A stretch of DNA of 64,000 nucleotides from the NCBI GenBank assembly GCA_002812745.2, contig NCSJ02000006.1, positions 186,001 through 250,000 on the forward strand, in the 5' to 3' direction. This DNA is from Scytalidium lignicola (lineage: Eukaryota > Ascomycota > Leotiomycetes). Position 1 is the first letter of the stretch; each line of letters starts with the position of its first letter. A program made the translations under genes and the position numbers. The notes under the pieces are model-generated. The model was not told the origin of the DNA. It was given only the letters and a program-made list of their open reading frames with translations, and ran no database searches. Shown here piece after piece: positions 11,556 through 22,883 of the stretch.

Positions 11556-12234
11556 ATGAGCACCAAATCACGGGCCATCTATTTTGGGCCGTATGAGGTT
11601 ACTGATCAGGTAAAGCTAAGACGCCCTTTCAAGACTGAGGCTAACTTCCTTTGTCGATCAACATAAAATTTAAGCAGTATATATAATCTAACAACACTAA
11701 TAGGTTTTTTACTCGACACCGTTGTCCCATGCTGTGGTCAACATCAAGCCGCTTCTTCCAGGTCACGTGTTAATTATCCCTCATCGCCCCGTGGAACGTT
11801 TCACAGAGCTCTCTGTAAATGAGATTGCAGATCTCTTCGCTACGGTCCAAAATGTTCAGCGGATGCTAGCTAGAACCTATTTCCGTCCTCCACATAGTCC
11901 TGATGGCACGGGACGGCCTGAAGACGGCAGCTTCAATCTCGCCATCCAGGACGGGGCTGATGCAGGCATGACTGTGCCGCATACACATTGTCACATTATT
12001 CCCCGGATAAAGGGGACTCATGATGGCGATGAGATTTATGTGAGGATGAATAGCGAGGAGGGTAATGTTGGTGGTGGGTTGTGGGATTCAGATTCAAGAA
12101 GACCAGTGCAACGGGGGATGTTTCCAAGAATCGAAGATGAGCACAGGAAACCAAGGTCAATGGAGCAGATGGTTGAAGAGGCTAATTTCTTCAGGAGACA
12201 GATGGATGAAGCACTTAAGAATGATCCCTTATAG
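11556..12234 (+). CDS. HNT2: Diadenosine polyphosphate hydrolase, FHIT/HIT family
   Basis: Two exons: 11556-11609 and 11704-12234, 194 residues. Exon 1 encodes MSTKSRAIYFGPYEVTDQ and joins in phase to VFYSTPLSHAVVN, matching the FHIT N-terminal strand pattern (IYFGP..VT.Q.VFY..PLS). The histidine triad is VPHTHCHIIPR (H-x-H-x-H), and the nucleotide-site stretch NLAIQDGADAGMTVPH precedes it. FHIT-type enzymes split Ap3A/Ap4A into AMP plus ADP or ATP. Compared with human FHIT (147 residues) there is extra acidic sequence near the C-terminus, usual in fungal members. The frame is open upstream of the chosen ATG to 11439, but the chosen start fits the family. It converges with the minus-strand neighbour only 99 bp away. 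Confidence 0.93.
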
Positions 12235-12333
12235 GGCTATTTCAAACAGCAAATTCCGTGTTCCTACGTGCGCCCGAACTACACAGGAAATATATGTTAA
12301 GAGAGCTCATTTAAATATATGAAGCTACTCAAA

Positions 12334-13253
12334 TCACTCCACATGGCTCTTAATCTTCCTCTTATCCTTATAACCCACCCTCTGCCCGACTAATGGCATA
12401 CTCTCACTTTCTAAATCCTCTGCCATAAAGTCTGCAACGTCTTCATAATATGCCTTATATCCCCTAATCACCTCAACACCAAGATTGAGGATCGCCCCAA
12501 TAAATGGAATATATCTTACCCAGTGATCCTGCCATCCTGGAGGCATGTCTGTCCCAATGAGGAGATTGTGGTTTCGTGGACTAGACAATGGTTTAATTTG
12601 AGGCGATTCAGGCTTCATAATTGATACACAGAGTAGAGACCATTTGAGATCATCACTCGAAATGCTCTCAAGAACTTCAAAGGTGGCGCGATGTTGGGCT
12701 CCTGCCAGACGAGGTATACTGGGACGTAAGAGTCAGCTATTCTGAAAACACTTTTNAAAAAAATCTCATACTACAGCAGCAGCTTTGACCAGTTTATGAC
12801 CAAAAATAGAAAAGGTAATAAAGACAAAAAAAGGAAGATTTACTAATCCTCGATCAACCGTCCTCCCGACCCAGGGTAACCCAACGATCCAATTCCACCA
12901 ATAAACCACGCCCTCAACGGCTTCCCACCTCTTTCTTTACCAACTTCAATCGCAGCATCAGCTACTGCCCTGACAATCTTTGGTAACAAATACTCCTTCC
13001 AAGGTAATACTTGATTACCAGCGCAATCGACAATTGCGTCACACTCATTTTCTAAGAGAGCTTTCTTGATACCATCACTGTCCGTAGCATCACCCTGGAT
13101 GATTGTGGCATTGGATAGAATTGACGGAGGGATTAGAGTACGCAGTTTGGGAATGTTGCGAACGTAAATGAAGAGGATGTGTCTGTGTGCTAGGAGAGCG
13201 GGAATGACGCGAGTGCCTAGGTTGCCCGTTGCGCCTAGGAGGAGGACACGCAT
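12334..13253 (-). CDS. NAD(P)-binding Rossmann-fold protein (NmrA/SDR-like)
   Basis: Minus strand, two exons: 13253-12844 and 12718-12334, 264 residues. The N-terminal MRVLLLGATGNLG is the glycine-rich dinucleotide-binding loop (GATGNLG = GxxGxxG) of NmrA-like/atypical SDR proteins. An acidic GDATDSD segment follows at strand 4. A first look suggested a broken reading frame between the halves. Using donor TA|GTAAAT (12843) and acceptor CCCAG (12719, with CTGAC just upstream) gives an uninterrupted join ..LIEDY-IPRLAGAQHRAT.., so the gene is intact. An N at 12756 falls inside the intron. The substrate is unknown; NmrA-like proteins may be redox sensors or reductases. Confidence 0.82.
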
Positions 13254-13684
13254 CTTTCAATGGGCTTGGAGAAGGAGATATACATGAGGTAAAAGCTGAA
13301 AGGAGATATTAAAAAGAAATGTATGAAATTATCTATTTAGGTGTTATATGGACTGCATAGGAATTCGCTTCTATTTGTCTGTCTATGAACGCCGACTGCT
13401 GAGAGCCGACGCCGAATCTGTAGGCCGAGACTTTGTATTTGGGCTAGAATTATTGAAATTACGACATGAATCCTGATCGTGTATCCATATTGTGAGATCG
13501 CTAGTCTGACTAGGATCGATTATTCAACTACTCTAATCTATTGACAGCTTTAACTCCCAGTCCTTAAATACAGTTAAAATGTAAGTGGCGGATAAAGAGG
13601 ACATGCACTATATGACATCTCACTCAAAAACAATGGAAATAGTCAAGGACTCAATCAACTGCTGTCATAAATCCGTAAAATAAT
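13254..13684. other. Intergenic region
   Basis: 431 bp between two minus-strand genes. It should hold the promoter of the Rossmann protein and the 3' end of CTF18. Nothing else is distinguishable. Confidence 0.5.
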
Positions 13685-16600
13685 CTAGAGGCCCCTCATT
13701 AACTCCTCAATCGTAATTGGTTTCTTCACAGCATCACTGTATCCCTCATGGAAACTAACCCACACCTGATTCTCACCCTTTTTCTTTCCTCTATGGGCGT
13801 TCTTATTTTCCCTGATACTATTTGCATTAATCTCCTGCAGCGGTAACGTGTTCATTTTAATGATCCTGCCAAAGAAATCCCTTTTCATGGATGTATTGTT
13901 ATCCGGGATTTCATATTTCTTGATATTAGAATTTCCGTCCTTGGATTTCTCAGGGACGCCATTATTGCTGGCGAGATATCGTGCTTGTCGTACTGCGTTC
14001 TCTCGTAATAAAATATTCTTCTGGTACTCCTGGTCAAGGACTTGCCGAACGGCATATCGAACAGGTGGGTTTGTAGCAGAGCCAGCAGACGCGGTTTCGA
14101 AAGCAACTAAAGTATCAAGAGGTCTATAACAGTCAGTATCTCTCAATGCGATGTGTAGAGTTGGGATAACCTACGGTTCCATTCGATAAACCCACTGAGC
14201 AGCTCTGTGTCCTAACTCACCCTCTAATCTACCTCGTTCAAATACGACAGAAAAGGCACTCATAACATCGACAGCCCGCTTCACAAGTACCTTCTCACAC
14301 TCTCTCCTCACACTTGCAATCCCCTTCTGGTCACCGCTACTTCCTACAATAATAGGCTTAATCTCCGGTGTCAGCATCCTCACGAGATATGGCAATAAAT
14401 CCATGGCAATATCTTCTGCAGATCTAAAGTTCCTCAGCAGCACAGCGTTCAAGTTACTTTGCAGCGTCAGAATTGTAGCACGATTTAGTTTTTCTGCTTC
14501 GTAGGCAGAGTAATCTGCTCTAGGCCCGGAGAATGGAAGAGGTTCAATCTCCACGTCTTCACCCCATTTCTTCCCTTCAGGTGCACCATGGAAGTGATGC
14601 CTAGCTGGAGAGGAGAATAGATAGTGACACGCTAGAACAGGCTGGCTCAGATAAGGAGCAAGTTCAAATTCCTGTTCTGAGAACACAAGCGTTGAACAAG
14701 AATCGTGGAAATGTAGCCACTCATATGCCGCGTCTGGTTTTGAGAGAATCGAATCATCGTTGAAAGGTTGATTAGGATATTCCGTGAAGATGTCAGTGAC
14801 TATTCGATCCGTATCACCGGCTGTGTCAACCATTTGACGCAGACGATCCATCGCGGCCTTTTTCGCCAGCTCGCCAACATTGAGTGACGCTTTAGGTGCA
14901 TTGTGTGAATTTCCATTGAGTGAAGAGAAATGGGAGGGCGCAGGGAACCCAGCACCTTCTAGGAACACTCTGTTGACGACATCTCTGACTCCCCCTCTCC
15001 CAATTCCTCTTGATCCTCCTCCTCCATGCGATAAATCTCCCGTTATATTCTGCTCAATCCACTTTCTTGTTAATCGGGGAGTTATTTCGTGGCTGGAAGA
15101 CTTTAACTTTCTAGCTGCCCATTCACCTACTACCATGATCCCTCTTAAATCTCCCTCGCCAGTGCCTTCATGGCCCTTACGAGATTCGGCAGCAGTTATG
15201 CCCCATGTAGCCTCACAAAGTCTACGTACGGCATCGGTGTCGCAAGACACACCTTCCTTCTCAAAGACAGATTTCATGCGAGATATCACGGCCTCTAGAG
15301 GTGGTTTCCGGACATGAATGATTTCTGCTAAGCCAGATTGCCGTAACGGTCTCAATGATGGATGGTAAACATCATTGCAGATGAGAATTAAAGGTCGCAT
15401 GAGTCGGAAATTGTCGGCCTTTTTCTTCGTTTTGGTATATGTTGTATTAGTGCCAGCTGCTGAGCTGTTTTTCTGGTCTAGATGGATGAGATCAATCAAA
15501 GCTTTGACGAAACCACCCTCTCCAGAGCCCCCAGAACCCCCAACAGCACCATCAACCTCATCTACTACAACACATAATGGATGTGCAACTTTACGAACTT
15601 TACCATCCTTGGTAGTAGTTGTTGCTCCGTTTTTGACACTCTCAGTACCAACACTAGTCTTGATCCTACCCTTGACAACATCACGACTTCTCTCATCGCT
15701 TGCATTGATTTCCAGCACCTCATACCCAGCTTGTCTTGCACAAACATGAGCTAAGGTGGTTTTCCCAAGGCCTGGTGGACCAGTTAAGAGTAGAATCTTC
15801 CGGTGAGTTTTTTCATCTTCTATTTCAGCCCCAGGTTGCTTCGTGTTTGTTGCTTTAACCTTGCCAGATTTTGGGAAGACTATTGGATCCCAAGCTTTGA
15901 GCCACCTTAGAACTTGCCTATGAGTTCTGTCATCACCCACAAGCTCCATGAAGTTCCTTGCTCGATATTTTTCAGTCCACATCAAGGTTCTGCGGGGGAT
16001 TTTCCGGGGATGTTGCTCAACCGAGGGTAGAATGTCTTCCGATGATTCAGTCTTCCTGGACTTGTCACTTTCCGCCTCTTTGGAGGCATCCTCGATTAAC
16101 TGATGAATATCGATCCCGTAATAGCTCCTTTTTGCCCGCCCCGCTTTGGTTGTGGATCGGGCTGCAACGATACTCTCGAATGATACTGGCGCAGTCTTCT
16201 TTCTCTTTCCAATTTTGAGGGATTTGCCGGAACATGTTTGGATATCCGTTAAGTTGAACTGGTTATTGAGGGTGGAAAGCAAAGACGAAGTAGTGTTGGC
16301 GGATCCAGCTTCAGTGTTGCTGAGCAAGTCTAGCAGGCGGGACGTTGTAGGTTGTGACTCCTGTGGCCTAGGTCCGATAGAGCTATTATCTTCGTCATCG
16401 TCATCGTCATCATCATCAATGATAACCCCCCCAACAGTCTTCGCAGTTGTCGATATCGGTACAACCTCTTGCGCATTTGAGTGATCGTTATGGATGTTCT
16501 TGGTGATAGGTTCCACTGTCGAGGTTTTTGGGGCCTCTACCATCCGCCTTTTCGGGCTCGGCTCGGCTTGCAATGGTTCATTGTCTCCATCAGAGTCAGA

Positions 16601-16726
16601 CTCATCATCTAACAGGAAGCCACCGACGGTTCGTGATTTTGGGCCGCTAGCTTCTTGGGAAGGCCTAGGACGCTTCGCGGGCCGGGGTGATGGGCTTCCA
16701 CCATAGGTGATTGGGGACGATGCCAT
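13685..16726 (-). CDS. CTF18: Ctf18, large subunit of the alternative RFC clamp loader
   Basis: Minus strand. Exon 1 is 16726-14175 and exon 2 is 14123-13685, joined across a 51-bp intron (donor GTAGGT) to 996 residues. The first ~230 residues are acidic and low-complexity with a poly-Asp run. The AAA+ core follows: Walker A GPPGLGKTT (about residue 315), the RFC-typical INASDERS, and Walker B VVVDEVDGA. After a helical collar, the C-terminus contains PPVRYAVRQVL, VWVSFHEGYSDA and ends ITIEELMRGL, a motif of Ctf18 that docks Dcc1-Ctf8 and polymerase epsilon. The complex loads PCNA and supports sister-chromatid cohesion. Without the short intron the protein would lose this docking tail, so the second exon matters. 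Confidence 0.95.
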
Positions 16727-16841
16727 TGGTATTTTAAAACTAGGAGGCGAAGACGGAAAAGAAGTGACGAAATGGTGCTGTCCCCGCGGTCGAACTGGGG
16801 TGTCTTAGGGAGCAGTAAGTAAGTGAAATTGTCGTAACAAT

Positions 16842-17099
16842 TCATTCGAGGTTATCACCTTGTGGATAGTCCAAATCACTTTTAAATACGTCTCCTAGCT
16901 TCCAAGCCCGGTGTTGGATAACAATGCCTTCTTTGTTCTTTCTCGCGATTGATTCCTTCTGAATCTCGTAGAGCGCCTCGATGTCGTCCGAATTAGTGAC
17001 GGAGGGGAGAATCACGGGATCACAATTATTTTCTTCCCAGTTCTCGTATAGGACTGGATCAGAGCTTGGAGGGATAGAAGATGACGATACTTGGTTCAT
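16842..17099 (-). CDS. Small hypothetical protein (85 aa)
   Basis: Minus strand, from ATG 17099 (MNQVSSSSIPP). The frame is open further upstream to 17213, but that extension is basic, histidine-rich and overlaps ACGCGT elements, so the shorter start is preferred. It is hydrophilic with a mixed-charge C-terminal half containing IEALYEIQKES and AWKLGDVFKSDLD. There is no signal peptide or membrane span. I do not recognise it. It lies head-to-tail 115 bp upstream of CTF18 and could be an independent small gene or an upstream exon of something else. Confidence 0.4.
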   Translation of the reverse strand: MNQVSSSSIPPSSDPVLYENWEENNCDPVILPSVTNSDDIEALYEIQKESIARKNKEGIVIQHRAWKLGDVFKSDLDYPQGDNLE

Positions 17100-17170
17100 C
17101 TTCAATTGCCATGGCTCGTTATTGTTGCGATAATTAACATGGTGAACATGGTGAACATTATCAAATTTCG

Positions 17171-17196
17171 CGAGACGCGTTCTGACGCGACGAGAC
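17171..17196. promoter_or_regulatory. Cluster of MluI-cell-cycle-box-like elements
   Basis: ACGCGT at 17175-17180 and a GACGCGA core immediately after (17184-17190). ACGCGT is the core bound by MBF (Mbp1/Swi6) to drive G1/S genes. Location is upstream of the small ORF and about 450 bp from the CTF18 start. Whether it works on CTF18, the small gene or the divergent Zn2Cys6 gene is inference. Confidence 0.4.
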
Positions 17197-17642
17197 GTGC
17201 AACCAATTACCACTTTAAAGTTGAGTCCAGTAACTTATTAATTTAATGCCTGAAACTTATGCCTGAAAAGTAAGGATCCCATAAGTGGGTTGTGGGTTAC
17301 TCCGTCATGGGGTGGATTCCTCCTTGGCTATGTAATTGCAGTAACTGATTCCTCATTGCCCAGTCAGCAGCCAGCCAGTCAGCACTCTAGACCCTCGGCT
17401 TGCGGAATCCCCCTTTCCCCCCCCCAATGCCCCCTAATTAAAAACGCAAATGCCCTACAGTAGCTCCCCCGGCTTATTACTCGATTCCCCGCAATCCACA
17501 TCCAACCTTCATATTCCCGCAATCGCGAACGTTATTTCCATCAACCAAATCTGTATCACAGAAAAACAGAACCACTCAGTCTGCCAGTATCGATGCCGTG
17601 GCTGTCTCTCCATGCAGTTTCTCTTCCCGGCCCCGCAACAGC
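17197..17642. other. Divergent promoter region
   Basis: About 445 bp with pyrimidine-rich stretches (C10-type run near 17412-17426) ahead of the Zn2Cys6 gene. No coding segment supported. Confidence 0.5.
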
Positions 17643-19836
17643 ATGGATATGAACTATCTCACCCATTCCCTCGCCCAGCAACAGCCCTTTGACAGGCTCT
17701 CTGTCTCGCAATCGCCGGCCGCCACCAGCGAGACCTCTTCTCAGGCTTCACCGCAGCCTAAAGTGGAGGCTGGTATAGATGGGCAGCCGCCAAAGAAGAA
17801 ACAGAAAAGGAACAAGCCTACGCTGTCTTGCGAGGAATGTGTGGAACGGAAAACCAAGGTTTGAAGCATCTTTACATTTTGCCTCTAAATTGTCTTCTGA
17901 TTTCGCCTTATGTAATCTTTCACGTGCAAAATGGACTTTCCTTTTATAAATCTTTAAAACAAAGGCATTGCTTATCACAGTTTTACTTGTGTATTTTGTC
18001 GGATAGCTTTCATGTTGGATAAACGCTGACTTGACTTTTCCCCCCTCAACAGTGTGATCGAGGACGACCGAATTGCCTTGCATGTAAGCCAATTTTATTC
18101 GAAATGTATGCAATTCAAAAGCATTTAACGCTTGTGACAGGTATAAAGAGGCAGACCCAATGTAAATATGCTCATGTTGCAAATATCTTGGAGTATGCGC
18201 CTCCCAACCTCTCAAGTGTACACTCTCGTCTGACCTGAATCAGGGAGACCAACAGGTCTGTCAGTACGTCTCGGCGGATGACGAGACCTCCCAAAAAGAA
18301 GCTTCCAATCATGAATGGACTAATCACTCCCCGTTCAGCTCAAGACCCCTGCAATAGCGCATCGGCTAGTCTTTCTCCAGCCTCATCCATCGCTTTACTC
18401 TCTCATGTCCCATACTCTCACCCCACGGCGTCTAATGTCTTCGGCATTGGCTCAGAACACCCCTTTGCAAACTACTGGACATGTCAGGGCGGGTTGCCTG
18501 AAGTGATATCTGTTCTCCCCGACAAACTCCAAGCAGATATCCTCCTGGAGCAATATTTTGAATGCGTGGATCCTGTATACCCTATGATTCATCGACAAAC
18601 TTTCTATGCTGACTACGAGCATTTCTGGTCCTTGCCACCAGAAGAGAAGGGACACGCCGATGGAGCTTTAATAGCTCTAGTCTTTGCCATGCTAGCGATG
18701 GGCACTCAATTTGTCACCACTACTTCGAGCAGAGAACGGCAACAAACCGCAGAATTCTATGTCTCAGCATCACACCAAGCCCTGCGAATATGTTCTTATC
18801 TTAACAAAGCGTCTGTTTCGTCAATCCAGGCCATGGTTTTGATCACCTACTTTCTTATAAATGATAACCATGCCTCCGATGGCTGGGCCTTTGCTGGCAT
18901 CCTTGCCCGGCAGTCCTACGCCATGGGTTTGCATCGAGACCCTAATATTGTCGTGCCAAAAGCTAGTCCTTTTGAGAAGCAAGTCCGCAGGAAACTCTGG
19001 CAAGCTGTTCTCCTACAAGACACTTTCCTCACAGTGCTGCTCGCTCTCCCTCCAAGTGCAACTCACACAGACGTCAACGTGGAAGATCTAATCGACGATG
19101 AATCCAGCATAGCGCATTCCAACCCTACCGATATGGCTTATATCCGCGGGTGCTGGTCGCTTGCAAACCTTGTCCAAGAAACTATCTGTTCCCCACGATC
19201 CCTCGACCTCCCAATCTGTACGACTCAACGCCAAAAAGCAAAGCTCTTAACCGATTTCCGTTCCGTCTACCGTTCCTTCCCCGACATCTTCAGATCCTGG
19301 AACGAGGAGTCCATCGCTCTCCTCGCGCAGCAAAACAAACGCATAGTCCGGCAAACTCTCTTCCTCACATCTAATTATTTTCACAACGTAATGCTGCTCC
19401 AATCAAGCGCTAGCGCAGAGGTCCCTGTAAATGTGAGAGGCACATTGGAGGCTGCACATACTGCTATTCAAGCATTCTTTTTACTGGATTCGCTTCTTGG
19501 GAATGAGGCCAAGGTATGGTGGGTTTTTAATCATAGGGCGTTTTTGGAGGCGTTATGTATCGGTAATGTTTTAAAAGAGAGGGCTAGGGAGGAAGGGGGC
19601 GAAGAGGCGTTGAGTAAGGACCCTATATTTGTGAGGGCCAAATCTGATATTGGTAAGCTTTTCTTATCCTACATTATGCTCATCAATTTCTGTAAAAGGA
19701 GCTTTTGTTGTGGTTGGGATTCTGACTAACTGGATGATTAGTGCGAATGATCGAAATCATGGAAGCTATGGGCGAAGGTGAACACGGGTCTGAAGTCGCA
19801 AGGACGAGAGTCTCTGTATTAAGTACCTATCTATAG
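17643..19836 (+). CDS. Zn2Cys6 fungal-specific transcription factor
   Basis: Five exons: 17643-17858, 18053-18083, 18141-18192, 18244-19652 and 19742-19836, 600 residues, all in phase. The binuclear cluster is split by introns but reads CEEC-VERKTK-CDRGRPN-CLAC-IKRQTQ-C (C-X2-C-X6-C-X6-C-X2-C-X6-C). It is preceded by a basic KKKQKR nuclear-localisation-like patch. The central part fits the fungal-specific TF domain: PVYPMIHRQTF at its start and LARQSYAMGLHRDP, its most conserved helix. These regulators bind CGG-type half-sites as dimers; the target pathway cannot be read from sequence. The last exon encodes only about 30 residues and was accepted because an unspliced read ends in an intron-like GTAAGC. 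Confidence 0.92.
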
Positions 19837-20170
19837 CCAACGCCGTTGGATAATGACTACCTAACCGACATCCAATGCCCACTGCCTGTTTCATGATATC
19901 GCAATTCCTTACGATTTAACGTATTGTGTGATCTTTAATTTCAGATGAGAGACATTTCAACGTAGCTCATCGCAGTTTGTCATCCTCCAACCCAAATGAA
20001 AAAGATTTCATATCCGATTTGTATCGAACGCCTTTAATGTGCAGGCCATCAATGTGCTAAAGCGCAAAATTATAGAGGAATTACAAAAGCTCTACACGTG
20101 AACCGAATGTCAGGTTCTACTATTTGATAATCATGAAGAAAAATCATATGAAATAGTGACATTTTTTTTT
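19837..20170. other. Convergent intergenic region
   Basis: 334 bp between the stops of the Zn2Cys6 factor and the RING ligase; contains a T10 run at 20162-20171. Presumed 3' ends of both transcripts; nothing else seen. Confidence 0.5.
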
Positions 20171-21907
20171 TCAGTCGTGGCGACGGTTACTGCTTCCCGA
20201 GAATCGTTCTCGAAACCAGGATCCTATACCACCACCGCCGCCTCCACTACCACTACCACTACCGTTGGTACCCGATTGGGAACTTCTCCGGGAATGATCA
20301 CTGCCACTCGTATATCCCCTACGACTCTCGGCTCGTTGGAGATCACTCATCTCGGAATCACGTCGTCGGTATGGGTTCGTCGGCATATCAGGAGGATCAA
20401 CCGAATTTGTTCTGTGACTATGTCTGTGTTCCCGATGCCTGTGAGGTGAAGGGGGAGAGGTCTCACGTGTAGGTGAGAGTGTAGCTCCAGACCTTGTTCG
20501 GATGTAATCAAGTCTAGCCTCATTTCTGCTATTCTGGTCACTCCTACTGCGTCCAACTTGTGGAATACTTAGTCTCCGGCTCCCATGTTCAGATTGAGAT
20601 CCTGAATGACTGGGTGAAGTCCGACTTGGTCGACGACTACCGGAAGTGGTAGGATCTTCGATACCCTTGCGGCAAATCGGACATGTATTGTGCTCGCCCA
20701 GCCACATGCTAGCACACTGTTCATGGAACCAGTGCGAACATGGTAGGGCAACCACTTCGTCACCAACGTGGACATCATCCATACATACACTACATTCTCC
20801 CTTTAATTCCGGACCAAGCAACTTTTCGTCTAATTTGATTTTCGGGAGTGCTGAAATAGCAGATGGAGATGCAGGACCTGGTGCATTCGAAGTAGGGTGT
20901 TGCTCCATTAAAGTCGTGATAATTCGATCTAGAGCCTCCTGAGAGTACACAGCATCGCCATGCACTGCATTTGCAGGATTAAAGATCGAAGCAAAAAGCT
21001 CTTGCAGACCTATGGGCATACCCCGTGCGCCTTCTGCAGCGTCATCGCCTTGGCTGGGGGGCATCTGGCCGAAGAGGCTGCCAAGAATTCTGGCAAGTTG
21101 GTCAGGAGATGCTGTTATGCTAATAACATATATAGAACGACCGCTAGAGGAAGATGAGGTGGAAGTGCTGGGGGGAGAAGCGTACGTAGCTGGGTCATCA
21201 ACAGGAGGACCTCCTGCTTGAGGGCCATCGGCGTCTCTTGGCCGTAATCCTCCTGTAGAAAAGGTAAAATGCCCACCAATTATTGTTGGCCCACGGCCAC
21301 TTCCATTTCCACCAAATCGAAAGGTGCCGCCACGCACAAAAGGTTCGTTTGTGAATAGTTGATCTGTACCAGACCTGCCAGTCTGTCCTAGTTGTTGCGG
21401 CGGGCCAGCTAAATTACTAATCATGCTCTGCAGGTCTCTTATAATATTCTCGGGGTCGGTTTGAGGGGGGATGGGTCTTCTTTGGCGACTCTGTTGGCTA
21501 AACCCACCAAATGGAGAATGGATTGTGCGACGGTACAATACCGAGCCTCTAGGGCCAAAATGCTGTTCTATATCTGGTTCTTCTGGATCGGAAACGTCAC
21601 TATCCATCCACGGATCATGGTGGAGGATATGGTCAAGATCGGGATCTTGGTGCGAACTCTCCATACCGGGACGAGGGTCACTCCCGGGAGACACCTAAAA
21701 CAAGGTTAGTTGATATCATAGTAAAAGGTCTTGTGGTCGCGGCCCAAAACTTACTATCTCGGTGATCTCTCCATGACAATTCGGACATTCCAACCCATGT
21801 TCGTCATTATACCACTCATGGTTACACCCGTAGCAGTACACTACCTCCCGTGGGCCGGAGGCATCTAGATGCCGGCGCCCATCTGGTCGTTCTGGTATAA
21901 AATCCAT
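20171..21907 (-). CDS. RING-H2 E3 ubiquitin ligase, RNF115/RNF126-like
   Basis: Minus strand, two exons 21907-21755 and 21694-20171, 558 residues. The N-terminus has a C4 zinc ribbon (YCYGC..LECPNCHGE), the BCA2-type finger that binds ubiquitin in RNF115/126. A disordered Gly/Ser/Pro-rich middle follows. The RING-H2 domain is CSVC-X14-C-S-H-WF-H-EQC-X10-CPIC, with all eight zinc ligands present. The C-terminus is arginine/serine-rich with an oligo-glycine run. Family members ubiquitinate misfolded or mistargeted proteins and endocytic cargo. The single intron falls just after the zinc ribbon (donor GTAAGT). Substrates are unknown. Confidence 0.92.
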
Positions 21908-22883
21908 GCTCTCTCGAGCTTCTCGGGCTTCTCGAATGCCCTGGAGCGCGGCAAGCGCAGTGAGACCGAGGCTTATTGCCAGACCGGTTGTACGAAGTGC
22001 TCTGAAAGCCAGAATGAGTGTAAACGACTCTAAGCAATCTTNAAAAAAGGTTATTATGTCTGTGGCGAGGATATTGGTAGTGTGGTGAGCTTGCTGCTCG
22101 GCCGTGATAGATCTTGGTCAGTTGGTGGAACAAGGCGCAATCAAAGGCTAAGATAACTGTGGCGGGATGTGAGCGGAAAGAGCGTGCCTTGCAGATAACT
22201 GAGAAATATTATCGAAGAACGCTAAAATAAATAGACTAAAAATATATGGTTCCGAACCGATGATCGTACTTGATAAAAAGAATCGTTAAGATGTAGTTGT
22301 AGAAAGTTTAGTTTCGACGTGGTCGAAGGAGCTATTGGCAGGCTTTAGCATTGGCAGGTTCGTGACGCATTATTGAAGCACGATTACCCGATAAGTTACC
22401 GCGGAAAGACCCCTGTAATTCGTTGTCTCAGAAGAAAGGTGCAGGTGACATAATAGGGTCAAGGATAAGTTAAATCTAATTGTGTTATTCACATAAACAA
22501 AAGTCGCAGCAGTGTACACTAAATCCAAACTGATGAATGGCTTTCAATAATCGCCAGAGACTCTCGACTTTCGATAGCATTCTTTAAGGTTCCCAGATTA
22601 GGCATAAGCGCGGCGTTAAGCTGTGGTTTGATCAGCCGAGAGCCTGAGGATCAATCTTTGTGTTGACACTTGACAGACAACAAAATTTGAAACGGTATTA
22701 GTGATCTGGTAATCCGAGTTAACTCATGTAACAGATTAAGTGTGGTATTTCTGATACTGAGGGGATAAGCCAATATTACACAACTAAAGCCGCTCAGACT
22801 CCGTTAACTTATCAAACGATTACATGAAAGCGTCCTATCAACACACACCCCCCATGTCATGCCCTTTTGTAAACCTTGACCCA
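21908..22883. other. Intergenic region, RING ligase promoter and FIS1 3' flank
   Basis: 976 bp. It contains an N beside an A6 run at 22042. The part next to 21908 should be the RING ligase promoter. Open frames at 21822-22133 are antisense or cross the N, and are not credible. Confidence 0.5.

Noticed and set aside
12334..13253. Apparent frameshift between the two halves of the Rossmann protein
   Set aside because: The acceptor CCCAG at 12719 with a CTGAC branch gives an in-phase join (..EDY-IPRLAGAQHRAT), so no frameshift is needed.
16384..16420. Trinucleotide microsatellite (CAT/ATC run)
   Set aside because: It is the coding sequence of the poly-Asp stretch of Ctf18, not an independent repeat.
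14880..16484. Open frames of 112-145 codons on the plus strand (14880-15317, 15375-15749, 16146-16484)
   Set aside because: They lie antisense to the well-supported CTF18 and reflect its codon pattern.
20646..21709. Plus-strand frames across the RING ligase
   Set aside because: Antisense shadows of a protein with clear RING-H2 and zinc ribbon.
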